Below the pieces are notes generated by a model. That model saw nothing but the letters and a program-made list of their open reading frames with translations, made no database searches and was not told the origin of the DNA. This document shows positions 54,192 to 63,600 of a DNA stretch of 64,000 nucleotides, piece after piece. Positions within the stretch are counted from its first letter, which is position 1. The number at the start of each line of letters is the position of its first letter. The stretch is from the NCBI RefSeq assembly GCF_019947135.1, contig NZ_JAGSHT010000012.1:186001-250000 (forward strand), read 5' to 3'. The DNA is from Occultella gossypii. GTDB taxonomy: Bacteria; Actinomycetota; Actinomycetes; Actinomycetales; Beutenbergiaceae. The position numbers were made by a program, and so were the translations under genes.

Positions 54192-56013
54192 GACCTTCAC
54201 CTCGAGCCTGATCGTGACCGTGGACGGGTCGCCGCTGACCCCGGTCCTCGCCGCCGCGCTGGTCTCCGGCTCCATCGAGGACGCGATCCGCCTGCCGGCC
54301 GTCTTCTCGCTGCGGTTCGCCGACCCGCAGGCAGACCTGATCGACAAGGCGGGACTGAAGGTCGGGTCCAAGATCGCCCTGAAGGTGCAGTCCAGCGGCA
54401 CCGGTGGACCCGACGAACTGCTCACCGGCGACGTCACGGCCCTCGAGGCGGAACTCGGGCCGGCCGGCATGTTCGCGGTCGTCCGGGGACTCGACGTCTC
54501 CCACAAGCTCCAGCACGGCACCCGGATCAAGGCCTACTTGAATGTCGGTCCGGGTGACATTGTGCGCACCATCGCCGGGGCACACGGGCTCGGCGTCGGA
54601 ACCGTCGACGTGAGCACCCCGATCTTCACGCACATCACCCAGGACGGGATCAGCGACTGGGAGTTCCTCGCCAGGATCGGGGACCGGGTCGGTGCCCGGC
54701 CAGGTGTCCGAGCCGGGAAGCTCGACTTCCTCGCCCCGACCGACTCCTCAACCGCACCCGCGCCGGGTGGTCGCGACAACCCGCTGGTCATCGAGCGGGG
54801 CGTCGACCTCGAGTGGGTCCGGGCGACGGTGACCTCCACCGGTCAGGTGACCGGTGTCGAGGTCCGGGGCTGGGATCCTGTCCAGAAGCGGGAACTCGTC
54901 GCACATGCCCCGGCAAAGACCAAGGTGGGCAAGGTCGGCGCCGGGAACCAACCGAGCACGTTCGCATCGAGGGTGGGCGCATCCAGCCACGTGGTCTCCC
55001 GCGCGGCCTTGCGCACCCAGGCGGAGTGCGACGTCGAGGCGGCGGCGCTCGCCGAGCGGATCAGTGGTGGGTTCGCGGAGATCGAGGGCGGCGGATACGG
55101 TAACCCGGCGCTCGCGGCCGGGGTCGCCGTGCGCGTGGTCGGGGTGGGGAAGACCTTCGAGGGGACGTACACCCTCACCCAGGTCCAGCACGATTTCACC
55201 GCGGAGGGTTTCCGGACCTCGTTCACCGCCTCCGGCGCCTCCGAGCGGTCCCTGTACGGCGTCACTCGCGGTGCGGACCACTCCGCGGTTCGCTCGGGCG
55301 TGATCCCGGCGATCGTCACGAACCTCAAGGACACTGACGGCCGCGGGCGGGTGAAGGTCAAGTTCCCCACCTACTCGGGCGACTACGAGAGCGAATGGGC
55401 CCCCATGGTCCAGGTGGGCGCGGGCTCGAAACGCGGCACGGTGGTGCTGCCCGAGGTCGGCGACGAGGTCCTGGTCGCGTTCGCCGAGGGGGAGTTCGGC
55501 TCCCCGTACGTCCTCGGGGGCCTGTACAACGGCCGCGACCTGCCGGACAAGGCCTGGAGCGCGCACATCGGCAGTGATGGCAAGGTCACCCGGCGGGCGT
55601 TCGTCTCCCGCACCGGGATGCTGGTGGAGTTCCTCGAGGACCCGGGCGGTGAGTCGCTCGTGATCAGCACGAACGCCGGCCAGCAGCGCATCACCCTCAC
55701 CCAGAAGCAGCAGGCGGGCATCGAGATCTTCTCCGAAGGGCCCGTGACCATCAAGGCGAAGCAGGACGTGGCCGTCGAGGCGCAGAACAACATCTCGGTG
55801 AAGAGTGTCGGTGGCGACATCACCATGGAGGCGATCAATATCAAGCTCAAGGCCACGGCAGGATTCGAGGCCGCAGGTGCCACTGCGAAGGTCGCCGGCC
55901 AGTCCACGGCGGAGGTGACCGCCGCCAACGTGAAGGTGAGCGGCCAGGCCCAGGCCGAGCTCTCGGGTGGCGCCATGGCCACCATCCGCGGCGCCCTCGT
56001 GAAGATCAACTAG
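54178..56013 (+). CDS. VgrG-like spike protein (Pvc8-like)
   Basis: A 611-residue spike. Residues 1-365 match the gp27-like hub domains (IFTHITQDGISDWEFLARIGDRVGARPGVRAGKLDF). An OB fold (about 374-445) follows: IPAIVTNLKDTDGRGRVKVKFPTYSGDYESEWAPMVQVGAGSKRG and VGDEVLVAFAEGEFGSPYVLGGLYNG. The rest is a repetitive beta-helix needle (about 495-611; VAGQSTAEVTAANVKVSGQAQAEL). The GTG at 54178 has the site gggaggtgg. A PAAR protein, encoded separately on the other strand, would cap this needle. Confidence 0.94.
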   Translation: MPATETFTSSLIVTVDGSPLTPVLAAALVSGSIEDAIRLPAVFSLRFADPQADLIDKAGLKVGSKIALKVQSSGTGGPDELLTGDVTALEAELGPAGMFAVVRGLDVSHKLQHGTRIKAYLNVGPGDIVRTIAGAHGLGVGTVDVSTPIFTHITQDGISDWEFLARIGDRVGARPGVRAGKLDFLAPTDSSTAPAPGGRDNPLVIERGVDLEWVRATVTSTGQVTGVEVRGWDPVQKRELVAHAPAKTKVGKVGAGNQPSTFASRVGASSHVVSRAALRTQAECDVEAAALAERISGGFAEIEGGGYGNPALAAGVAVRVVGVGKTFEGTYTLTQVQHDFTAEGFRTSFTASGASERSLYGVTRGADHSAVRSGVIPAIVTNLKDTDGRGRVKVKFPTYSGDYESEWAPMVQVGAGSKRGTVVLPEVGDEVLVAFAEGEFGSPYVLGGLYNGRDLPDKAWSAHIGSDGKVTRRAFVSRTGMLVEFLEDPGGESLVISTNAGQQRITLTQKQQAGIEIFSEGPVTIKAKQDVAVEAQNNISVKSVGGDITMEAINIKLKATAGFEAAGATAKVAGQSTAEVTAANVKVSGQAQAELSGGAMATIRGALVKIN

Positions 56014-56026
56014 GCGGGAGGCAGGC

Positions 56027-56437
56027 ATGGGTCAGGAGTTCATCGGGGCCGGCTGGTCCTTCCCGCTGCGGCTGGACCGGACCGGCCGGGTCGCGCTGGT
56101 ACGCGAGACCCGCGAGATCGAGGAGGCCATCCGGCTCATCCTCGCGACCTCGCCCGGGGAACGGCCGATGCGCCCGGAGTTCGGGTGCGCCATCCACGAT
56201 TACGTCTTCGCACCGGCGAACGCCGCGACGGCCGGCGACATCGCCTACGTCGTGCGGGTCGCGCTCGAGCGGTGGGAGCCTCGCATCGACCTCGAGGACG
56301 TGGTGGTGCGGTTCGACGCCGTCGACGACGGCGTCCTGTACGTCGACGTCGTCTATTCCGTCCGCGGCACCAACGAGCCGCGCAACCTGGTCTTCCCGTT
56401 CTATGTGATCCCCACCCATGACGAGGCCGGAGCCTGA
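56027..56437 (+). CDS. Baseplate wedge protein gp25-like (Pvc9)
   Basis: A 136-residue gp25/W-type wedge protein. It has FIGAGWSFPLRLDRTGRVALVRETREIEEAIRLILATSPGERPMRPEFGCAIHDYVFAPAN, including the conserved EPR-like core region (ALERWEPRIDLEDV). It nucleates sheath polymerisation on the baseplate. It lies 13 nt after the spike gene with site ggcgggagg. Confidence 0.96.
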   Translation: MGQEFIGAGWSFPLRLDRTGRVALVRETREIEEAIRLILATSPGERPMRPEFGCAIHDYVFAPANAATAGDIAYVVRVALERWEPRIDLEDVVVRFDAVDDGVLYVDVVYSVRGTNEPRNLVFPFYVIPTHDEAGA

Positions 56438-56438
56438 C

Positions 56439-58388
56439 ATGCTGCCCACCCCGAACCTCGACGACCGCCGCTTCCAGGACCTCGTCGACGACGCCAAACG
56501 GATGGTCCAACGGCACAACCCGGAGTGGACGGACCACAACGTGTCCGACCCCGGCGTGACCCTCATCGAGACGGTCGCGTTCATGACCGACGAGCTGTTC
56601 TACCGGCTCAACCGGGTCCCCGACCGGCTCTACCTCACGTTCCTCGACCTGCTCGGCATGAGCCTGCTCCCACCCACGGCTGCCACGGCGGACGCCACGT
56701 TCTGGCTCTCCGCCGAGCAGCCGGAGACGGTCGTGGTGCCGGAGGCGTTCGAGGTCTCGACGCTGCGTACCGAGGACGACCCGGCCACGAGGTTCGCGAC
56801 CGTCCGCCCGCTGGAGGTGCCGCCGCGTCGCCTCGCGCATGTGCTGACCCACGGTGCCGAGGGCGAACCGCTCTCGCGCGACGATGACCTGCTCGGCGGG
56901 GACGGGTTCGACGTCTTCTCCGGGAAGCCGGTCGAGGACGACGTGCTTCTCCTCGGCCTCGACGAGCCGGCGCCGTCGTGTGCCGTGGTGCTGCGCTTCG
57001 AGTGCGACGTGCAGGGCGTGGGCGTCGACCCGCGGAACCCGCCGCTGGTCTGGGAGGCGTGGGACGGTCGGCGCTGGGTCGGGTGCGACGTGGACAGTGA
57101 CGGGACCGGCGGGCTGAACCGGGCCGGGGACGTCGTGGTGCATGTCCCCGAGACCCACACGGCCTCGGTCATCGGGCGGATCCGTGCCGGCTGGTTGCGG
57201 TGCCGGGTGATCCCCGCGGACGAGGGCTATCCGTTCTACAGCGCGTCCCCGACGATGAGTGCCGCGAGCGCCTTCACGATCGGTGGCACGGTTGCGGTGG
57301 TCCACGCGGAGACCATCGACGAGGAGGTCCTCGGCCTGTCCGAGGGCACGCCCGCGCAGGTGTTCCCGCTCGAGCACCGCCCGGTCGTGGCGGGCGGCCC
57401 GCCGATCGAGCTCGATGTGGCCGACGGCGGTGGCTGGCAACGCTGGACGGAGGTGGACTCGTTCGCCGGTGCCGGCCCCGACGACCACGTCTTCTGGGTC
57501 GACCGGGCGCAGGGGGCGGTGCACCTGGGTCCGGCGGTGCGTCAGGTGGACGGTTCGCTGCGTGGGTACGGTGCGGTGCCGCCCAAGGGCGCGCCGCTGC
57601 GGGTCCGCAGCTACCGCACCGGGGGCGGCCCGGCCGGCAACGTCGGCGCCAGGACGATCGGCGTGATGCGTGCCACGGTCCCGTTCGTGGACCGGGTCGA
57701 GAACCGGCGCCCGGCGCTCGGTGGAGTCGCGGCGGAGTCGGTGGCCGAGGCACGCCTACGTGGACCGCTCGCGCTGCGGACCCGGGACCGGGCGATCACG
57801 GCCGAGGACTACGAACAGCTCGCCCGCGCTGCGGCGCCCGGCATCGCGAGGGTCCGGTGCGTGCCCGCCGTGGGTGACGACGATGCCGGTGGCGTGCGCG
57901 TGCTCGTGGTGCCCTCGGCAGTTCCGGACGACGAGGGCCAGCTCCGGTTCGAGGACATGGTGCCCTCCACCGATGACCTTGCCGCCGTGGCCGCCTACCT
58001 CGACGACCGGCGGCCCGTGGGCGTGCGCGTGCTCGTGGAGCCACCGTTCTATCAGGGGGTCACCGTGGTCGCCCGGCTGAGTCCGCGACCACGCACGACG
58101 GCGCACGTGCTCGAGCGGGACGCCGTCCGGGCCCTGAACAGGTACTTCGACCCGCTCACCGGAGGGCTCGACGGCCAGGGGTGGCCGTTCGGGAGGCCGG
58201 TCCAGGCGGGCGAGGTGTACGCCGTGCTGCAGCGGCTGCCCGGCACGGAGCTGGTCGAGGACGTCAAGCTGTTCGCGGCGGACCCGATCACGTCCCGCCG
58301 TGGGGAGCCGGTGCAGCGGATCGAGCTGGACCAGCACGCGTTGGCGTTCTCCTACCGTCACCAGGTCCGCGTCACGGCGGGGGACTGA
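56439..58388 (+). CDS. Baseplate J-like protein (gp6-type, Pvc11)
   Basis: A 649-residue main wedge protein of the baseplate. The start LPTPNLDDRRFQDLVDDAKRMVQRHNPEWTDHNVSDPGVTLIETVAFMTDELFYRLNRVPDRLYL is typical for eCIS. The baseplate J core lies in the last third (LRTRDRAITAEDYEQLARAAAPGIARVRCVP). I chose ATG 56439, 1 nt after the gp25 stop; an in-frame ATG at 56418 would add seven residues and overlap gp25. Confidence 0.95.
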   Translation: MLPTPNLDDRRFQDLVDDAKRMVQRHNPEWTDHNVSDPGVTLIETVAFMTDELFYRLNRVPDRLYLTFLDLLGMSLLPPTAATADATFWLSAEQPETVVVPEAFEVSTLRTEDDPATRFATVRPLEVPPRRLAHVLTHGAEGEPLSRDDDLLGGDGFDVFSGKPVEDDVLLLGLDEPAPSCAVVLRFECDVQGVGVDPRNPPLVWEAWDGRRWVGCDVDSDGTGGLNRAGDVVVHVPETHTASVIGRIRAGWLRCRVIPADEGYPFYSASPTMSAASAFTIGGTVAVVHAETIDEEVLGLSEGTPAQVFPLEHRPVVAGGPPIELDVADGGGWQRWTEVDSFAGAGPDDHVFWVDRAQGAVHLGPAVRQVDGSLRGYGAVPPKGAPLRVRSYRTGGGPAGNVGARTIGVMRATVPFVDRVENRRPALGGVAAESVAEARLRGPLALRTRDRAITAEDYEQLARAAAPGIARVRCVPAVGDDDAGGVRVLVVPSAVPDDEGQLRFEDMVPSTDDLAAVAAYLDDRRPVGVRVLVEPPFYQGVTVVARLSPRPRTTAHVLERDAVRALNRYFDPLTGGLDGQGWPFGRPVQAGEVYAVLQRLPGTELVEDVKLFAADPITSRRGEPVQRIELDQHALAFSYRHQVRVTAGD

Positions 58389-58389
58389 G

Positions 58390-58932
58390 ATGCGCGGCAT
58401 GATCCCAGGGCTCGTCCCGGTGGTTCCGATCGGCTCACGGCTGCCCGGCGTCTACGGCGACGACGAGACGATGCAGCTGTTCGCCCGGGCGTTGGACGAG
58501 GTGCTCGCGCCGACGTTCACCACGCTGGACTCGCTGTGGACCTACATCGACCCGCACGTCGCGCCGGAGGACTTCCTGGACTGGCTCGCGGACTGGGTGG
58601 GGGTGGAGGTCGACGACTCCTGGTCCCTCGAGCGTAAGCGCGAGATCGTCGCGCAGGCCGCCCAGATCCACCGCCGCCGCGGCACCGTGGCCGGAGTGGA
58701 ACTGGCCGTGCGGCTCGTCACCGGTGGCGAGGTCACCGTCACGGATTCCGGCGGCACCATCTGGTCGCGAACCCCCGGCGCGGACCTGCCCGGGCGGGCG
58801 CCGGCGGAGCTGACGGTGACGGTGGAGGTACCCGACGTCGACGCCGTGGACCTGCGCCGGGTGGATCGCGTGGTGCGTGACGTCAAACCTGCGCACGTGC
58901 CACACGTCGTGGAGATCGTGGAGGTGGCCTGA
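58390..58932 (+). CDS. Tail protein I-like baseplate protein (gp7-type, Pvc12)
   Basis: A 180-residue wedge protein. It has SRLPGVYGDDETMQLFARALDEVLAPTFTTLDSLWTYIDPHVAPEDFLDWLADWVGVEVDDSWSLERKREIVAQAAQIHRRRGTVAGVELAVRLVTG, the phage tail protein I signature. It is shorter than Pvc12 of Photorhabdus (over 900 residues). In PVC a tail-fibre gene follows; here a zinc-ribbon membrane protein follows instead, overlapping by one base. Confidence 0.95.
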   Translation: MRGMIPGLVPVVPIGSRLPGVYGDDETMQLFARALDEVLAPTFTTLDSLWTYIDPHVAPEDFLDWLADWVGVEVDDSWSLERKREIVAQAAQIHRRRGTVAGVELAVRLVTGGEVTVTDSGGTIWSRTPGADLPGRAPAELTVTVEVPDVDAVDLRRVDRVVRDVKPAHVPHVVEIVEVA

Positions 58933-60638
58933 TGGTGATCTGTCCCGAATGCGGCACCCGCAACGAGGTCGGGGAGCAGTTCTGTGGTGGCTGCGGCACC
59001 TACCTGGAGTGGGAGGATCCCGCGGCTGCCGAGCCCGAAGCCGGACTCGAGGAGCCCGAGCTCGAACTCGAACTCGAGCAGCCCGCGCCGGAACCGGAGC
59101 CCGCACCGGAACCGGCGCCTGCTCCTCCGCCGAGACCTCTGCCGGTTCCCGACCCCGAGCCGGGACCTGTGCCGGTTCCCGAACCGGAGCCCGTCCCCGA
59201 GCCGGCGCCGCGGGCCGAGCGGCGCACCGCCGTCGAGTCGCCTCCCCGGACCGGGCAGCACGCTGCGGCGGCCACCGCCGCTACCGCCGAGACGGCGCCG
59301 GCAACGCAGCCGGACACGGCTGCCACCGCCGAGATGGCGCCGGTGACCCAACCCGCCGGCGAGTCCACGGCGAACGCGCCGACCGAGGCTGCGCCATCGG
59401 GCAGTGGCGAGGCCGCGCCGTCGGGCGCCAAGGAGGCCGAGCCGTCGAGCTCCAACCAGGCTGCGCCGTCGAACGCTGGCGAGGCTGCGCCGTCCAGCAC
59501 TGGCGAGGCCGCGGCTTCGGGCCACGATGACGGTGCGTCGTCGGGCAGCGGCGAGGTTGCGCCGTCGGGCGTCGCGGAGGTCCCGGCCCGCCGGGCCGAC
59601 CAGCCGCACCCGAACGGCACCCCGACCCGGGAGACCATCGAGCAGGCGAAGCCGGCGGCGGCGATCGCGCCCGCGCTCGTCGCGCCTCCGGCGCAGCGCC
59701 GACGCCGAACCACCAGGTCCGCAGGCGAACCGACCTCAGCCGCCGGCGGGCAACGCCCCGGCGCGCCCCGCCCGACCGCCGCCGGCGCGGACGAGCCGTC
59801 CGCGCGGACGCCGGGTGCCCCGATGGCGGTACGGCCGGGGGCCGCGAAACCCCGCCCGGCGCCCCGACCCGTCCCCGAGGACGAGCCACCGCCCGCGCCG
59901 GGTGACCTCATCTGCGGCAGCTGCGGCACCGGGAACGTGCCCACCCGCAAGTTCTGCCGCCGGTGCGGTACCAGTCTCGCCGAGGCGAAGGTGCAGCCGA
60001 GCCGGTCCTGGTGGCGGCGACTCCTGCGGCCCGACGCCAAGCCCGGGCCGGTGGCCGGCACCCGGCCCAAGACGCGACGGCGCCGGTTCCCGACGAAGCT
60101 CGTCAGCACCGTCGTCATCCTCGGCCTGCTCACCGCCGTCGGGCTCTACTTCCGGCCCGAGCTCGAGCGCGCCTACGAGGCCGTGCTGGACCGTGCCCAG
60201 GGCAACGCCGCCGTGAACCCGACCGGATTCACGGCCTCCAGTGAAGGCGCCGAGACACCCGTGACGAACGTGGGCGACGGCACCTTCGACCGGGCCTGGA
60301 CACCCGCGGCGCCGGGAGCCGGCGCGGGCGAGTGGGTGGACCTGACGTTCGCTCAGCCGTTCCGGCTGGTCCGGATCCTGATCACGCCGGGCGCGTCCAC
60401 CGTGCAGGAGGACTTCCTGGCCGCGGACCGGCCACAGACCCTGACCGTCACCACGACCACGTCCACCGGGGCCCAGGAGAGCGAGGAGATCGTCCTCGAG
60501 GACCGGGCGGGGGCGCAGAGCGTCGAGCTCGTGACGGAGAACGTGGTCGCCGTCCGGCTGACCATCGTGGACACGTTCGCGCCTAGCCCGGAGTCGTTCG
60601 TGGCACTGGCAGAGGTAGAGTTCCGAGGACGCGAGTAG
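58932..60638 (+). CDS. Zinc-ribbon, single-pass membrane protein with outside discoidin-like domain
   Basis: A 568-residue protein. Two zinc ribbons are visible: CPECGTRNEVGEQFCGGCGTY (3-24) and CGSCGTGNVPTRKFCRRCGTS (about 327-348), joined by a Pro/Glu/Ala/Ser-rich linker. After a basic stretch a membrane helix (about 389-411; LVSTVVILGLLTAVGLYF) leads to an outside beta domain (about 425-568; TPVTNVGDGTFDRAWTPAAP) of discoidin/galactose-binding type. Topology is N-in by the positive-inside rule. As last gene of the operon it is the best candidate for docking the cytoplasmic particle at the membrane; Streptomyces CIS uses a membrane protein called CisA for this, but homology must be tested. 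Its end overlaps the convergent regulator gene by 56 nt. Confidence 0.8.
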   Translation: MVICPECGTRNEVGEQFCGGCGTYLEWEDPAAAEPEAGLEEPELELELEQPAPEPEPAPEPAPAPPPRPLPVPDPEPGPVPVPEPEPVPEPAPRAERRTAVESPPRTGQHAAAATAATAETAPATQPDTAATAEMAPVTQPAGESTANAPTEAAPSGSGEAAPSGAKEAEPSSSNQAAPSNAGEAAPSSTGEAAASGHDDGASSGSGEVAPSGVAEVPARRADQPHPNGTPTRETIEQAKPAAAIAPALVAPPAQRRRRTTRSAGEPTSAAGGQRPGAPRPTAAGADEPSARTPGAPMAVRPGAAKPRPAPRPVPEDEPPPAPGDLICGSCGTGNVPTRKFCRRCGTSLAEAKVQPSRSWWRRLLRPDAKPGPVAGTRPKTRRRRFPTKLVSTVVILGLLTAVGLYFRPELERAYEAVLDRAQGNAAVNPTGFTASSEGAETPVTNVGDGTFDRAWTPAAPGAGAGEWVDLTFAQPFRLVRILITPGASTVQEDFLAADRPQTLTVTTTTSTGAQESEEIVLEDRAGAQSVELVTENVVAVRLTIVDTFAPSPESFVALAEVEFRGRE

Positions 60639-63600
60639 TGCCCGCGGGGACGCCGAGGGTGGCGAGCATCCGGGCGTAGTCACGTTGTGCGCGCTGGGCC
60701 TCGGCGGCTGCGCCCGAACGGTGCAGGGCGTCGATCAGCAGTTGCCAGGACGCGTCGCGGAAGGTGTTGAGCTCGATACTGCGGTTGGCCGCGGAGACAG
60801 CCGCCTCGAGGTTCCCGGCGGCGAGTTCCAGAGCGCCGAGTGTCGCTGCGGCCTCCGCGGCCTGACTGCGGTAGCGGTCCCTGGGGCCGGTCACCCACTC
60901 GGCCGGGCCGTCCTCCGGGAGCAGGTCGTCGGCGTACAGGTCGAGGGCCCGCCGCAGCGCCGCGGCCTGCGCGGCCGGGTCGGTGCGGCGGGTCTTGTTC
61001 GCGGTCCGGAGCGCGGCCTCGAACTCGACGACGTCGCAGCGTGAGGAGCTGCGCAGGTGCAGCGCATAGGCCTCGCCGTCCCGCACCAACAGGGTGCTGC
61101 TACGGGCCGGGCGACCCGGTTCCAGGCAGCGCCGGATCGTGGACACGCTCACCTGGAGGTTGTGCATCGCGGCGGCCGGGTCCAGGTCGCGCCAGAGCGC
61201 TTCGGCCAGTCGTTCGCGGTGCACCGGGCGACCGGCGCTGAGGGCGAGGATGCGCAGCACGGCACGGGCCCGGGGACGCATCTGACCCAGGTCGACGGCG
61301 CGGCCACGCACCGTGATCGAGAACGCACCGAAGCAGCGCACGTCGAGCTCGGCCACGACGTGTGATGGCGGTGCGGACCGGTCCGGCGGGCCGGCCGATG
61401 CACCCACGCCCGGCGCACCGACACTCGGCGCGGGCTCAGCGGCGTGGCGGAGCCTGGACTTGGCGTCCTCGGTGGGGTAGGCCTCGACGGCCGCGGGAGA
61501 CAGCCACTCCCACGGCCGGGCGAGCAGTCCTTCCGCCTCGGCCGTCGACGTCGCCAGGTGCATCATCTCGGCGGCGTGGGCACTGTCGGCGCCGGCGCTG
61601 CGGGCCAGCGTCGCGTACGCGACCGCGAGGGCGCCGGGCACCGCGAGGGTGCGGGCGAAGGACTCCGCCGCCATCGCGTCGGCCGCCGCATCCGGGAGCC
61701 GGGCGGCGGTGGCGGTGAGCGCGTACAGGGACCGTGCCCACGCCTCGAGCGACGTGGCGCCGAGGGTCCGGAAGCGCAGACCGAGATCGTCCCACTCCTG
61801 CGGATGCACGCCACCGGCGCGTAGGCAGGACAGCGCCAGTGACCAAGCGATGATCGCCGCGCCCCAGGCGTCGCCGATCCCGTCGCAATGGCGGGTCAAC
61901 TGCTGGGCGCGGCGATGGGACCGCTCGTCGCCGTCGAAACTGACGATCGCGCCGTGCGCGAGCCGGGCCAGCCACGTGTGTCCCGCCTGTTCGGCGGCCA
62001 CGTATACCCGGTCGATCGCGGCGAGGGTCGGCAGTGTTGGGCGGGTGGAGGCCATCGAGACCTCCACCAGCCGGGCGGCGAGCGCCATCTCGTCCGGGGC
62101 CTCCGGGTCGGACGCGCACCGGTGCAGTACTTCTGTCGCCGTCCGCTGATCCCCGGCGATCAGCAGGCTGATGCCCTCGGCGAGTGCCGCGCCGGGGCCG
62201 CGTTGCCGGGCCGCTCGCCGGGCGGCCTGCAACGGGTCGCGCCTGCTTGCCTCGCGGACGCAGTGCTCCCACCCATCGGAACGATCCCGGGCCGGCACCG
62301 TCGACCAGACTCCGGCGCCTGCCGAGATCAGCCGGGTCGCGGCACGTTCCGCGGGGCTCGTGGAGTCGCTCAGATCGTTCAGGAGATTGCGCACCCGGTC
62401 GAACCGTCCCTCGAGGTGCGCGGCGCGGGCGCGCGCGATGGTGCGCCAGGGCGGGGGACCGATCCGGTCCACGGGCAGCGGGTCGGTCCACAGCCGACCC
62501 TGGATGTCGACGGATCCGGGGCCGATCTCCTCGAGGAGGTCGGTGAGGTGTCGCCAGTCCTCGGCCAGGCAGAGCGCTCGTAGCGCCTCGTGGGTGGCGC
62601 CCTCGGTGCGCAGGATCGCGGCGGCTCCGGCGAACCAGGCGGAGGTCCGCACCGGACCGAGCTCGGCACGGGCGGCCGAGATCAGGTGGCGGCGCAGCAC
62701 ACGGTGCATCCGGAAGCGGCCGTTGCCCACGTCGATCAGCAGCGGCACGGAACGAGCCATGGCCCGAAGGTCCTCATGCCCGGTGCTGGTCCCTCGGTGG
62801 GCGTCCACGCGGGCGGCGCTGAGGTTCTCGAACACGGCCACGTCCGACAGGAAGTCGCGCTGGTGCGCGGGGAGCCCACGAAGCACGGTCGCGTCCAGGT
62901 AGCCGGCCGCGTAGTCGGCGTGCATCGCCAGGGCATGCACCGCGCGTCGGCGCTCAGCGGGGAGGCGGCCCTCGATGGAACGTTGGAACAGCCGCACCGC
63001 GGCGGCCCAGCCCTCCGTCTCCCGCGTGATCACGACCAGGTCGTCGAGCGGGAGCGGCTCGTCCCCGGCCGAGCGCATCAGGGCGTCGGTGTCCCAGATG
63101 CGGAACCGCAGATCGCGCCCGCTGAGCACGACCGGCGGAGGGATCTCCGAGCGGGTCAGGTTCAGGGTGGGCATGGACCGGGACCCGAGCAGGATCCTCA
63201 GACGGTCACCGGTGCCGAGGATGAGGGTCTCCAGCTCGGCCTCGGCCGGGGTGCCGACGATGTGGTGGACGTCGTCGAGGACGAGGAGCAGTGGCGCCGG
63301 GAGCAGGTCGACGAGGTGGAGTACGTCGTGGGCGTTGGCCGGTTCGGTGACGAGGTGTCCGCTGGCGCCTTCGCCCGCCCGGTTCGCGGGCCCGGCCACC
63401 GGGCCCGGCTCGGGTCCGGCCAGCGCGCTGGACTGGGGTGCGCCGGTCATCCCGGCGCTGCGGACGGCGACCTCGAGGGTGCGGATCAGCGCGCGCGGGT
63501 CCGCATCGGCAAGGGTCAGCCGGCACCAGGCCACGAGTCCGCCCTGGCCTCGGGCCCAGCGCGCCATCAGGGTGGTCTTGCCTGTTCCCGGCCATGCCAC

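Noticed and set aside
37213-60638. Prophage or R-type tailocin
   Set aside because: No capsid, portal, terminase, integrase, holin or endolysin genes; presence of DUF4157, DUF4255, DUF6760 and the Pvc15-type ATPase points to eCIS.
37213-60638. Type VI secretion system
   Set aside because: There are no TssJ/L/M membrane-complex genes and no ClpV; a single sheath protein is present rather than the TssB-TssC pair, and the host is a Gram-positive-type actinobacterium.
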